Assembly (NCBI RefSeq): GCF_050003625.1
Contig: NC_134398.1
Span: 73,523,635 to 73,587,634 of the forward strand
Length of the DNA: 64,000 nucleotides
From: Haematobia irritans
Taxonomy: Eukaryota > Arthropoda > Insecta > Diptera > Muscidae
Reading direction: 5' to 3'
The translations under genes were made by a program, and so were the position numbers. Every line of letters begins with the position of its first letter. Positions within the stretch are counted from its first letter, which is position 1. Below the pieces are notes generated by a model. The model did not search any database, was not told where the DNA came from, and saw only the letters and a list, made by a program, of their open reading frames with translations. Positions 1 through 11,145 of the stretch are shown here, one piece after another.

Positions 1-382
1 CCTAAATTTTTCATCAAGACAACGCACCAGCGCCCAAAAGTGTTTTAACAATGGCTAAAATAAACGAATTAAAGTACGAATTGCTTGATCACCCACCTTA
101 TTCTCCTGATTTAGCTCCCAGTGACTTTTACTTGTTCCCAAATCTAAAAAAAAAATCCTTGCTGGCAAGCGTTCTACCTCAAATGAAGATGCAATTACAG
201 TTGTAAACCATTATTTTGAAGACCTTGAGGAAAACTATTTTAATCAAGGGATAGAATTGCTAAAAAAGCGTTGGACTAAGTGTATTGAAATTTCAGGAGA
301 TTATATTGAAATTAAAAAACATTTTTGAAAAACTAACTATTCTCTTTCATTGATAGGCTAAGAAGTTTCCGAACCGCCCTCG
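1..382 (+). mobile_element. mariner A, 3' fragment
   Basis: This is the 3' end of a mariner-family transposon cut by the window edge. From base 9 one frame reads FHQDNAPAPKSVLTMAKINE, continues through HPPYSPDLAPSDFYLF, and then breaks. The two aspartates (HQDNA and PSDFY) are separated by 34 residues, the DD34D spacing of mariner transposases. The copy ends with a 3' terminal inverted repeat (TIR) in the motif gaaccgccctcg followed by TA, the expected target dinucleotide. The same TIR bounds the complete copy at 25766-26982, so both belong to one family. The frame breaks after the lysine run near base 160, so this is a relic. Confidence 0.85.
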
Positions 383-419
383 TACTATTTGTACTACTAT
401 GCCACTAAATACAAAATTC

Positions 420-620
420 AAATAAAAATAGTGTTTAGGCTTAAACATTTCAAATTTTCGAGATAAAATCTCATTTATCCCCATACAAAATATGTATCTC
501 AAACAAAGTACCATTTACTCGCATTTGATTCTCTCACTGTGTTACATTGATGTCTTTCGTTATCTGTCTCTGTCTGTCTCTCTTTATCTACATGACGTTT
601 CTAAACATATATTCTAAACA
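420..620. repeat. Fragment related to block L
   Basis: A short AT-rich stretch with 'tctctcactgtgttacattg' and a run of tctg/tctc pyrimidine repeats. The same motifs recur at 6800-6900, 7380-7480, 13150-13260 and (inverted) 41950-42060, so this is a decayed piece of the dispersed block called L here. No coding content is seen. Confidence 0.4.
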
Positions 621-621
621 T

Positions 622-1189
622 ATATTTACTCACGCTCACGCACACTCACGACGGAAAAATCTTATTCACGCACGATATTTTTTGGTAGGACTCACGCTCA
701 CGCACGCTCACGAAAAGGAAATTTGTACCCTCGCACACTCACGCACGAAAATCTTTTAAATGTCGTGACTCACGAAAAATATCGTGACTCACGAAAAATG
801 TCGTGACTCACGAAAAACCTCGTGACTCACGAATAATTTTATGAGTAATTTACCTACAGAACCTGACTGCAAACATGAGTATGATTAAACTCGAGATCGT
901 TATAAAACTCTTAACACTTAGGAATCACAAAAAGTATAAATGAATTCAACTCCTAAGCATTTTATGTTCGTAAGCGGGATTATTTTCGTGACCGTGTTTT
1001 TCCGAAATTAGTTACTCACGCACGCTCACGAGATATTATTTTCGTGCATCACGCTCACGCACGACATTTGGTTGGTTAATCACGCTCACGCACACTCACG
1101 CCGTTTCCCTCAGCGTGACTCACGATTCACGCGTGAGTCACGAAAATTTTCGTGAGTCACGACAATTTCGTGTCACGTGCACACCTCTA
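622..1189. mobile_element. CACG-rich hAT-type MITE, one end missing
   Basis: The stretch is densely packed with ctcacg / cacgctcacg / cgtgactcacg motifs on both strands. It ends at 1189 with gtgcacacctcta, the TIR of the complete copy at 38374-38836, where 8-bp TSDs are visible. The left TIR is not recognisable here. The short reading frames inside are by-products of the repeats. Confidence 0.65.
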
Positions 1190-2640
1190 ATCTGTGTAGC
1201 ATCAATTGGAGTGTTCCTCAGATGCATATTCAAGGTGATACTAATACTTCTGTTTTCGATGTATTTTCCAGTATGTCGACGTTTCAGAGAACATGCAAAT
1301 ACACATTCTAAATGACAATTTTTGGTGAATTTCTTCAATTCTGTTTTTGCCGTTTTTGTTTTTAGTTGCCCGTATTATTGTCCTTCGTCTCCATTACTAT
1401 TATGCCTGCTGTATTGTGGCAAAAAATTCAACCGTAATGGTTGCAGTGTATGAAAAGGCTGGTACACAGCCATATCTAGCCCATTGTCTTGTCTATGCAA
1501 ATATTTACGTCTGGCCGTGTCATTAAAACAAGACCAGATTTGTAGAAATACATGTATAATAATCGTGGCCAAAGAGCAACGCATTCACACTCAATCATGA
1601 ATGGTTGTACAAAGTTTTATATACCAAATACCCAGTAGCGTATTGGTCATGGTTTTACACCTGTATGTTGCTTCAATATTTTGTTAGAGATGGGATATCA
1701 AACAAAAGGCCCTCAAACTATTTAACTAAACATGTTACCACTGAAAAGTTTTGAGCATTACCCGAACTTCAACCAATCAATGGAACTCAATTTCACTACT
1801 GAGCAAAGTTCTTTCTAACGTACACACAAGAATCAAATAAACTGAGTTGGTATGTGAAAATTTCCGTCTGTACAATAGAAAACCTTCTTCCTTTCTGCCA
1901 TTAGTCAGACTGCCCCTGGTGCAACAATAAAACGCATAAATTATTTTATTATTTAAGTTTTAGATACATTTTGAATGAAATGAAATATTTGAGTAAGAAG
2001 TGAGGGGGGGTGGCCATGCCACAATTTTATCAACTCACTCCCCCTGTATCAACCCCAAACTCATTCACATTCTTCGGCTAAGCTCTTAGCATCCTTGCAC
2101 AAAATCACGTTTCACAACTTCATCTATGTGCGAATAAGTACTTGGTTCTATAGACAGCCTCAGGATTCCAAAAGTAGATTTAAGTGAGTGCTTTGCGGTG
2201 TTATTAAATGATTTGGAAAGAAGTGAAGCAATAGGGACGATTGGTTGCAATACCAAGTCTCATACAATACCACAACTACGAAGGTTACAAACAGGTCAAT
2301 AATTTTACGAAATATGTATCAGTATCCATATTTAGCATTTGCATTTTATATCCATGCATATTACATGTCGTTGAGATAAGTTGCAAAGTAAACATTCATA
2401 AAATACCGCTTAGATTCAAATCTTCCTTACTATATTAAATTTATGAATACCATTTGGTGAGTTTAGTTTTCTCAAGAAACTTTCATAAAGGTATGAAGTA
2501 ATACAGAACTGAAATGAAAATCGTATGAATATATTTTTTCATATTTATTTTAAAAGTCGATATGAACGTGCAATATACCCTTAATGACAATTATGAATAT
2601 TCGATACTCATGCTAGTTGAAATGATAAAAACTTTTCTTC
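1190..2640. other. Unassigned sequence
   Basis: About 1.4 kb with lower AT content than the surrounding repeats and no TIRs, tandem repeats or long reading frames. The longest reverse frame (1375-1584, 69 codons) resembles no family I know. It could be intronic or intergenic single-copy DNA. Confidence 0.4.
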
Positions 2641-2649
2641 AATCTGCAT

Positions 2650-3110
2650 CCTCGCCGAAAAAAGATTCCGTAGTTAAACTAACGCTGAATTTAACTTATT
2701 TTTATTGCAAAAACTATTTATTTGTAGTTAAATTTTATAATTTTTTCCCAAATTTCCACAGTCCAATGAAATTTTTCTATGTTTTAAGTATGTACCAAAC
2801 AGTCTATGAACTAAACTTGGGTATAAAGTTCAATATTAACTAATTACCAAAAATAGTAAAAATGAACTACAGTATGGTTAAAATGATTATGATTTCGGGC
2901 CAATGACTTTGTTCTTTACTTTTAGTTCATTTTTTCTTCTAAGAGAGGTTGTAATTTTATGAGTTATAGTTAAAAAGTACACCAGGACATTAAAATTTCC
3001 TGGTTTCAATAACGCTTTGTGGAAATCTCAAAATGTAGAGTATAATTTAGCTCAATTTTCGCACGACGTAATTCATACTTGCTATAAAACAGTTTACTTT
3101 TTTTTACTGT
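2650..3110 (+). repeat. Dispersed repeat family 5, copy 1
   Basis: Starts near 'ccgtagttaaactaacgctg' and ends near 'cagtttacttttttttactg'. It aligns by eye over about 450 bp with 22916-23418, including a conserved internal 'ggacattaaaa' to 'caacgctttgtgg' stretch. No coding potential. The ends resemble the CAC...GTG MITE termini but are degraded. Confidence 0.55.
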
Positions 3111-3330
3111 GCACAAAACATATATTCCTCTATATGTTTTGAGCTCTGTAACATATACTCCCAAACACATTCTGCTTCAAGCATATATATATTCATAATT
3201 TGTTCACACAAGCTTTTGTTTGTATCATGCAAACATTATATACTTCGCCTCAAATACATATTTTTTTTTTGGATCTAAAAGCATAACGTATAGTTCGTAA
3301 ACATTAGGTTACCGACATTAAAATGAAGTG
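3111..3330 (-). repeat. MITE family 1 fragment (3' end)
   Basis: Contains 'ctgtaacatatactcccaa' followed by 'gcttcaagcatatatat', the reverse of the right end of family 1 (complete copies at 22092-22581 and 51901-52352). Confidence 0.5.
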
Positions 3331-3488
3331 ATATGAATCCAATTTATTTTAATATTATATACCAAATATATTTTTAGACACAAATAAGCAATCCCGAATA
3401 TTGATTTGGTAAACTAAACTGTCAATTGCAGCAATTAAGCCTGCGTGTTTTCATATTCGTCTGGAACTGTAAGGGTATGGTCATACTA

Positions 3489-4130
3489 CACTGAAAAAAA
3501 TATTGTCGTGAGGTCAAAGATTTCATGTCTTTAAAATACGAATGCAAATTTTGCTTAGCATAGAAGATGCATTTCGATAAACATTTTAATGAAGTCGATA
3601 AACATTTTATTGAAGTCGTATTGTCCTTATAATTAAGTGATTTGACTTAAAAATGGGTATCATAACATGAAAGAAAAAATTTTTGGGCTAAGGTCAACTT
3701 GACTTTAATAATTCAGAAAAATTCTTCAAAATTAATGAAATTGTCTTTAAATTTGTTGTCTTTTTGCATCTTGGCTACAAAGCAAAAAATCGTTCAAATA
3801 TTGGACATGTTTTTGAACACTTTATTTTAAAGATGTTTTTTACTTAAAACATAGCATAATTTCTACTGGAAGTCGAGTCTGAATTTGTAAAATAAAGTTG
3901 TCGTTAACTCGTTTTTAAAAGACTTTGATAGCATATGAAGAAAAAGAGATGAAAAAGCGAAAAATTAAAATTTGCTTCCTGGAAGCAAGTACACAAAACC
4001 CAAATTTAAAAGAGAATTGTGTCTTAAAAGTATCCTTACTTGTATTCTCCGCTTCTTTGGCCCGGAATCAATACCAATTTGTTTAAAGTAAAGACAAAAT
4101 CTTTGGAAACGGACATGCTTTTTTTCAGTG
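3489..4130 (+). mobile_element. MITE family 2, complete copy
   Basis: Non-autonomous element of 642 bp. Its ends are CACTGAAAAAAA and the inverse TTTTTTTCAGTG, flanked on both sides by TA. A second complete copy lies on the other strand at 30884-31523, and partial copies occur at 7149-7290, 13880-14502, 23469-23740, 37662-37806 and 43110-43440. No transposase remnant is seen. TA duplication points to a Tc1/mariner-type transposase. Confidence 0.8.
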
Positions 4131-4604
4131 TAGGCAAATATTTGACCAAAAGAGTTTCAAACGTTTTCCCAGGACCACTTTCGAAACATTTGGATACCGT
4201 ATTTGAAAAATACTCCTATCGTTAGGTTTTACATCAAATATGAGCTAAAAGCATTGAATTCTCTCTTGATTTTTGTCAAATATTTGCCTAGTGTGACAAG
4301 ACCCTAAGGGTATTTAGTTTTTGAAAAGTGTCTCATATGTCATCCTGTGGACGAATATATTCACTCGAATAATTTTGTGCGAACTTTCAATGTTACATTT
4401 CTTTTCTAAGACTCCATATTTTATTTATACGTTAATTATCTACGTGTAAATATTTTGTGCACTCCATGAGGTTATTTAAAATTAATGGCTTAATGAAATT
4501 GTCTTTAAACTTATTTTCTTTTTGCATCTTGACTTCAGAGCAAAAAAGTGTTCAAAAATACAACATGTTTTTCAAAACTTTATTTTAACCCTTACCCCTT
4601 ACTA
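4131..4604. other. Unassigned, with MITE family 2 debris
   Basis: Bases 4480-4590 repeat the interior of MITE family 2 ('gaaattgtctttaaacttat'). The rest shows no recognisable feature. Confidence 0.35.
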
Positions 4605-4890
4605 CACACAAAAAAATTTCACGAAAATTTTTCCAATTAAAATTTTAATTGAGTTTTAAAAAATATTCAATTAAAAATTTAATTGATTCAACAAATTTTT
4701 TAATTGAAACAAAAATCAATCACAATAATAATAGTATCAATTAATTTTTTAATTGGATCAATTAACTTTTTAATTGACCTTCAATTAATTTTTTAATTGA
4801 TACTATCATTTCTGTGATTGAAGACATTTCAATTAAAAATTAATTGGATCAATTAATTTCGTGATTGAATCAGAAAAATTTTTTTTTGTG
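4605..4890. mobile_element. AATTAATT-rich MITE
   Basis: A 286-bp element with ends CACACAAAAAAATTTC and the inverse of CACAAAAAAAAATTTTTC, flanked by TA. The interior is almost entirely alternating 'caattaa' and 'ttaattg' words, so each strand can pair with itself at many registers. It contains no coding sequence and many TAAT cores. Confidence 0.7.
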
Positions 4891-5165
4891 TAGTGGGTCA
4901 AAATTGCCCAAACCAATTTTATATGAATATATTTTTTTGTATGATCATTATTTCGACTTGAAACTTCTTAACTTTTACTTTTTTATAAGAATTTTATTCT
5001 AAAGAACTAGTTGAGTTTAAAGCTATAAATAACTTTATATTGTGCAAATTTGGACCACTAATACAATATGCGGTATTTTTTTAAGTGCAGGATAAGGGGT
5101 AAAGACGTGTTTTCTTGAAATATAGCATAATTTCTACTGGAAGTCGGGTCTGAATTTGCATATGA

Positions 5166-6012
5166 AGAAACAAGTAAGGAAAGTCTAAAGTCGGGCGGTG
5201 CCGATATTATACCCTGCACCACTTTGTAGATCCACATTTTCGCCATATCAAATATATATAAAGATTTCTGTTCCCCTATAAATTTATTTAAATCTGACTC
5301 GACCGGGACAAAATTTGTTAGACTTCCAAAAAACTGTTGACTTAAAATTTCAGTCTAATCCCCTGGAACACAATGTTAGTAAAAAAAATATGGAAAACAT
5401 TGAAATCTGAAGCAATTTTTAGGGAACATTACACCACGGTGGATCCCATACACTCATAGAAAAAATCATGCACGGCGTGCGCATTTCAAAACGATTCGTT
5501 CATGAAAGTGAATCAACACACATGTGGTTTCAAACTGAGAACATGCGGTGTCAATCTGAAAACGATAAAATGACACCATGCGTTGTCAAAACAACAACCA
5601 GCGTTCATGATCTGGAAACATTACGGTTACGACTTTATAAACAAAATTAAAAAAGATTTCCGCTAGCGTGACTCGAATCTGTGTTTTCTTCACCATACGT
5701 GTTAATAGTCGCCTTAGCACATTGCACCACCGAGGGAGTTGTCATAATAACGTCTAACGATTATTTTAAGACTTTTCATGGCCTAAGAAAGACGAATGCC
5801 GTTCATGAAATCGTGAACGCCCGTGGACGAAATTGTGAACATTCCGTTTTGATTTTTTGTGAACGTTTCCGTTTCATTTTGTCACCGTCCGTTCACGACT
5901 ATGGAACGTAATTTTTTCTATTAGTGTATGTCTATCTCGTCTCCTTCTGGGTGTTGCAAACATATGCCATAACTTATTATACCCTGTTCCACAGTGTGGC
6001 GCAGGGTATAAA
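5166..6012. repeat. Dipteran '...TATACCCTGCACCA...' repeat, interrupted
   Basis: The left part has 'aagtcgggcggtgccgatat' then 'tataccctgcaccac'. The right part ends with 'accctgttccacagtgtggc' and 'gcagggtataaaaac'. These are the boundary motifs of a dispersed dipteran repeat resembling the mini-me class. A TIR element (5451-5926) sits inside it. Confidence 0.5.
5451..5926. mobile_element. TIR element, TA-flanked, nested
   Basis: The ends are CACTCATAGAAAAAAT and the inverse of CACTAATAGAAAAAAT, matching at 15 of 16 positions, with TA on both sides. The 476-bp interior has a higher GC content than its surroundings and several 'gttcatga'/'cgttcacg' words. Short open frames inside (5468-5650, 5681-5911) resemble no known protein. 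Confidence 0.65.
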
Positions 6013-6036
6013 AACCAAAAAAATACAATTTCCTTC

Positions 6037-6180
6037 CTAGAATCATTGCCTCTGCAACATATACTCCAAAATATATTCTGCTTCAAACATATTTATTTTC
6101 AGAATTTTTACAAAAAAAAATTGTTTTGTACTGTGCAAACATATTTTATGTTTCACCCTAACCATATCTTTTTTAAGGCT
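6037..6180 (-). repeat. MITE family 1 fragment
   Basis: Reverse-strand copy of the right end of family 1 ('ctgcaacatatactccaaaa', 'tctgcttcaaacatatt'). Confidence 0.45.
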
Positions 6181-6192
6181 CCAAATACACAG

Positions 6193-6688
6193 CCAGCAAA
6201 AAAATTTGGAAGTTCTTCTAAAGGCACAACTTTAAAAGCACTTCCAAAAATTTTCTCTCAAAGATGTTCTTTATTTTAACTGTTCATTTGAGTCAATTTT
6301 TTATAACTGGCTTTTTTCATAATTTTAATGGATACAAATTATTTAAATTGTTCCGAAAAAAATGTTAAATCCATTCTAAAAAACGTGCGAGTTTTTGAAA
6401 ATATTTGATGTCAGACAAGTGTAAGAATGCATTAAATATCATAAACATTTTTCTAAATTTATTTATTTGTCAAAATATCACATATTTTCTTAATTCACAT
6501 CCAAAACACTAAATTCGCATCACACCTTAGGAAGTGATGCAAATTCAGTGCAACGGCTACTGAAATGGTGGACATCCGTCCTATGACAAGCCCATGTTAA
6601 ATTCATTGCTTCTGCACCAATTTTTCACCACTTCCGGATCCGAAAAGAAAATGTTCACTACTTTTTTGGCGACGCTTTTTTTACTGGG
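6193..6688 (+). mobile_element. MITE family 3, complete copy
   Basis: About 496 bp between CCAGCAAAAAAATTTGG and a right end whose inverse is CCCAGTAAAAAAAGCGTC. The interior carries the pair 'catcacaccttaggaagtg' and 'gatgcaaattcagtgcaacg', found in every copy. Other copies: 9129-9675, 10785-11145, 27520-28057, 36135-36498, 58853-59945 and 60806-62117. Confidence 0.7.
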
Positions 6689-7148
6689 CAATATAATGTA
6701 TGTATACATTGAATAATGTTTAGATTTAAGCAATTAAAATTTGTTATGTTGATGAACGCAAGCTCATTGATCAACATCAAAAATATGTCACTCAAACAGA
6801 ACACGATTCTCATTTAACTTTCTCCCAGTGTTACGTTGATGTTATCTATCCCCGTGCCATCGGTATCTTTTTTCTCTATTCTCTATTGCACTATCTGACG
6901 TGTCTGAACAGATATAGGGTTATACGAAATTTCTAAATTAACATATGTTTTATCCAGACACATTATATTTAAGAAAAAGGATATCCCAAATATAATATGT
7001 TCTAACATATTAACATATGTGTCCCAAATATGTTATACTAGTTTATGAACATTATATGCTTTCACTAAAAAATAATGTGCTAAAAATTTGAGTGCCAAAC
7101 ATATAATTTTTACACCGAAACATATCAACAGAGTCTTTTTCGTCCGTG
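6689..7148 (-). repeat. Block L and MITE family 1 debris
   Basis: 6790-6900 carries 'cccagtgttacgttgatgtt' as in block L. 6950-7148 is the left half of MITE family 1 on the reverse strand and ends 'tctttttcgtccgtg' before TA. Confidence 0.5.
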
Positions 7149-7640
7149 TACGCAAAATCCAAATTTAAAAGAGAATTGTGTCTTAAAGTATCCTTTATTC
7201 AATTCTCCGCTTCTTTGGCTCGGAATGAATACAAAAATCATTAGAGTAAAGGCAAAAACGTTGGAACCAAATATACTTTTTTCAGTGTGATAAAAAAAAA
7301 ACTATGATAAAAATTGACTCCCAAAGATATATTTTTTACACCGAAACATATGAAAAACATACTTTTCTGTCCTTGTACAAACACAGCACATGTCTTTCGT
7401 CAACTCTCACGGTCTATATTTTTATTTCTATTCTCTCTCTGCCTCTCTCTGAATAATATATCGCAACAAATATATGTTTTTCCCCATTTTATAAAATAAT
7501 ATATGTTTGCATCCACACAATTATATTTAAATTCCCAACGTAATATATTCTAACATAACATATGTGACCCAATAATTTTATGATAGTTTACGAACATTTT
7601 GTTTTTGCACTTAATATATTTTGTTAAACTGTTTTATCCA
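7149..7640. repeat. MITE family 2 end plus block L debris
   Basis: 7149-7290 is a truncated right end of MITE family 2 ('ccgcttctttggctcggaat', then a decayed 'tttttcagtgt'). 7310-7640 repeats the 'aacatatg' and 'ctctctctgcctctctctg' motifs of the L block. Confidence 0.4.
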
Positions 7641-8822
7641 AACTCATTTTTTCCAAACCGAAATACGGTCGAACTTTCCTACGATGAGTCTTGACGGGGG
7701 CCAGAAAATTACTTCATTATATAGAAACCTCATTATACAGAAATTATATCAGGGTAGAAGAAAATGAGAAGAAAAAACCATAACAAGTGAAACAGAATGT
7801 CTACCTTTGGTAAGACTAAAAAAAATACAACAATTTGGGTTAAAAGAAAGTTTTCTAGATGAAGTGATGCGAGGTAATTGTGATATGAAATTAACACAAA
7901 AGTATTTCAGGATGTTTATTTTGCTACGCTCAGCACATGTGCACCATCTTTTTAAACGTATATGCTACTTTTTTACTATCCTAGTGGTTTTATGTATCGA
8001 CTACAAAATTTCCCAATATCCAAAAAAATATATATTTAAACCAAAGGAAGTTGTTGGTTCAATGTGATGGCTTCCGAATATATTCATTGCCTAGGATGTG
8101 TTGTTATCTCCTGTTTTGTTCATACTTTTTCACCATAGTCTCGAGATTCATATGTCGTGTTTGCTAAAGATGCCTTAAGAACCCAAACATGAGTAGGAGT
8201 TTTCGAAAAAGCAACTATTTGGTATTGGAGCCTTTAGGGGACTGGGTAACATCAGTATTAGTGTGAGAAATGTTCCCAAAGAAGATGGATACTCAAATTC
8301 ATGGGCATAGGCGTATTCGCACAAACACACACCCACACATATTCACATGCAAACACTTGCACTTTGAAACCAGTTGGAACGTGCCGGGAATGTTATTAAT
8401 TCATCGTTTCTTTAGAATGATTTGGCCTGGCCAAATATAAATTTTGTTTGTTGCCAAAAACGTATACGTGTGGAGTGAGTTTTTTGTTTTTCTAAGTCTA
8501 GCTACCAATAACAGAAAACAGCAGCCACTTCATAGTCACTGAGTTCGGAAACGTGTATACAGAAGCATGATGGTGGTTTTTGCATTTTCTTCCTACTTTA
8601 TTCTTTTTCTTTTCTCCCTCCTTTTGGGCCATGGCATGTATAGACATATTTCTTCAATATTTTATTACACTTGCACTAAAATGTATTCGCACACTTGGCA
8701 AATATACAACACCCACTCAACTCTATATATCAAAAACTTGAGCTTTTACCTAATCCTAATTGTCCATAGATGCCAAAATGGTTATATCGAATAGGTAATT
8801 CGCTGTGGGTAGATTTCGTCTA
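7641..8822. other. Unassigned sequence
   Basis: About 1.2 kb without recognisable repeats. The open frames at 7807-8067 and 8567-8794 are AT-rich and hydrophobic by composition. I see no domain, codon bias or splice framework supporting a gene. Confidence 0.4.
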
Positions 8823-9128
8823 CCAGCAGGCATAAGCGTAGGAAGGCCTCTGGGGAGGGGGCTTAGACCCCCCCAGAAAAATTTTAGCCCCCCAGAATTT
8901 GAAAACCTATTTACGATTTTACATTTTTATAAAAATTAAACAAGTATATACTCGTACAACGCACAAAGTTTCACCTAAGACTTTCATGCACAATCGAATT
9001 ACTTGGGTTGTGGTAGAAGTCTAATATTTATGAAATAAAGCTGTGGTTGAACTTATGATTTAGTTGAATAAAAAATACTAATTGATATTAAAACTATTCT
9101 TTCATAAATTAATATCTTAATAATGCTG

Positions 9129-9675
9129 CAAAAAAGCGTCGCCAAAAAAGAAGTGAAAATGTTCTTTTTGGGTCTGGAAGTGGTACAAAATTGGCGGAGA
9201 AGTGATGAATGTAATATGAACTTGTCATAGAACGAATGTCCACCGTTTCAACAACCGTTGCAATGAATTTGCATCACTTCTTAAGGTGTGATCCAAATTC
9301 AGTGTTTTGAATGTGAATTAAAAATTTTGTGATATTTTCTCAAATAAATAATTTTTATACTTTTTTATGATTTTTAATGCATTCTAACGCTTGTTTGAAA
9401 CGTTTTTTTTTATTTTTTTTTTTATATTATCGAGTTTTCTATAATGGATTTAGCATTTTTGTGGCAAAATTTGAATAATTAGTACCATTTTATTTATTCT
9501 TACTCTTTTTTTTAAACTATTTGAAAAAAGAAAACAAAAAATTACGCATTAAAATATAAAAAAAAATGAAGTAAGCAAACTTCCTGTGTAGTTAAAATAG
9601 TTAACTTCTTTGTGAAGACATTTTTGGAAGTGCTTTTAAAGTTGTGCCTTTAGAACAACTCCCAATTTTTTGCTG
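9129..9675 (-). mobile_element. MITE family 3 copy nested in hAT-like element
   Basis: Bounded by 'gcaaaaaagcgtcgccaa' on the left and 'caattttttgctggg' on the right, the inverse of 6193-6688. The same insertion occupies the same place in the second hAT-like copy (27520-28057), so it entered before that element multiplied. Confidence 0.7.
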
Positions 9676-9692
9676 GGAAAAGTGTGGAACTA

Positions 9693-10124
9693 CCCTATGG
9701 GAAATGGATCAACCACAGAACTGGTACAGGACTAGTCCCTGGTGTGTATGAACCAGTCCCAGTTCTGATCGAAACGTATGTAAGGGACCGTCGACTTTAA
9801 CATGGGTTTGTCATTGACGGAGTAAACTTACATTTTAGGACGCGTCTTGGACTCATCCCAAAGGACACGTCCTGGGACAATTTAGCAGAAGCAACCCATA
9901 AACAGGTCCTCAGGAACCAGTCTCGGACAAACTCTTAGAAATCTCTTTCAATTTGGGCTCCTAATCGAACCCGAAATGAAAAAAAAAACTTTTGAAATAT
10001 GTCGAATAAAACGTTATTCTGATAATTTTATTTCACTAAATGTGAAAATTGCAACTAACTGGAACACAGGTACCAGTTCTGTGATAGGTCCGTCAGTGGC
10101 AATTTGCACCAATTTCCCGTAGGG
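9693..10124. mobile_element. TA-flanked MITE with CCCTAYGGGAAAT ends
   Basis: A 432-bp insertion between 'gtggaac-ta' and 'ta-ctttt'. Its ends are CCCTATGGGAAATGG and the inverse of CCCTACGGGAAATTGG. The uninterrupted sequence is seen in the other hAT-like copy near 28070. The interior contains many half-palindromes of the form GGAC..GTCC. No reading frame of note. Confidence 0.75.
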
Positions 10125-10382
10125 TACTTTTAGTTGCTTTATTATAAATTGATTGTCGAGTTATTTTGATGTCTATTTTTTTTATTAAATTTTATGAAAT
10201 AAAACATTAGTTGAACCTATAAGTTCCGTCTATAAAGTTTTAGCTAGGGGGGCTATAGCCCCCCCTAGGAAAATTGTCTAGCTACGCTAATGCCAGCAGG
10301 TCAATAACGGCGTAAAAGTTGTTAATATGTTTGTGGTCATACGAGCAATATGTTTGTGGTCGTTATATTGGCGTACTATTAA

Positions 10383-10650
10383 CTACACCCTCAAAAAAAT
10401 TGCTTCTCTAACATATGTTCCAAACATATTTTGCAGGAAGCACATATATTGTTGGAAGAAGATTGTGCTCATTCCCTAATATAATTTTAACTTCCACGAA
10501 TTTTTTTAGTTCTTGGCACCTTTTTCTGTCATTTAGTGTTAGTTTAGTAACATTACATGTTTGCACATAAATATATTGTGTTTAAAATTGTGCCCGAAAC
10601 ACATTTTGTTTATATCGGAACATATGACAGCATATTTTTCTAACAGTGTA
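10383..10650 (-). repeat. Block T right end, reverse strand
   Basis: Begins 'tacaccctcaaaaaaattgc' and continues 'ctctaacatatgttccaaa', the inverse of the end of block T at 19300-19440 and 41050-41145. The left part is missing. Confidence 0.5.
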
Positions 10651-10784
10651 TAAGTTAAATGAGTTATTCATTCTACTGGTGTCTTATTTTGTTGGTGTGT
10701 TTATGGACTAATACAAAATATTCAAGTGGAAACATTTTATATTACGAAACCAATACGAATTATTTGGAATTACATACTTATACG

Positions 10785-11145
10785 ACGGATGTCCATTGAA
10801 TTTGCATCACCTCTTAAGATGTGATCGAAATTCAGAATTAAACAATTTTGTGATACTTTTCCAAGTAAATTATTTTTATATTTATTAATGAATTCTATTG
10901 CTTGTCTTCAAAAATTCGCAATTTTTCTAGATGGAATTTGGCATTTTTTTTCGACAAGGTTTGAATAATTTGTACCATTTTATTAATTCTTACTCTGTTT
11001 TTAACTTATTTGAAACACAAAAAAATCCTAAAATTACCCATAAAAAGTACGAAATAAGCGAGTTATAAAAAGTTGAATACAAAGAAGTTTTGGAAGTGCT
11101 TTTAAAGTTGTGGCTTTAGAATAACATCCAAGTTTTTTTGCTGGG
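10785..11145 (-). repeat. MITE family 3, partial
   Basis: Carries 'gaatttgcatcacctcttaa' near its left end and ends 'agtttttttgctggga'. The left end and part of the interior are deleted. Confidence 0.6.

Larger units (their letters stand above)
8831..10294. mobile_element. hAT-like non-autonomous element, copy 1, with nested inserts
   Basis: The element runs from CATAAGCGTAGG to ...CTACGCTAATG (inverse CATTAGCGTAG), an 11-bp TIR with one mismatch. It is flanked by the perfect 8-bp duplication CCAGCAGG (8823-8830 and 10295-10302). An 8-bp TSD fits hAT or P-type transposases. Near both ends are G/C-rich self-complementary tracts (gggggcttagacccccc; ggggggctatagcccccc). No transposase is present. 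MITE family 3 lies inside at 9129-9675, and a TA-flanked element lies at 9693-10124. A second copy at 27161-28240 lacks the latter. Confidence 0.85.

Noticed and set aside
600..1185. CRISPR-like array (many short repeats)
   Set aside because: The cacg/cgtg words have no fixed unit or spacer length and occur in a TIR element with 8-bp TSDs in a eukaryotic genome.
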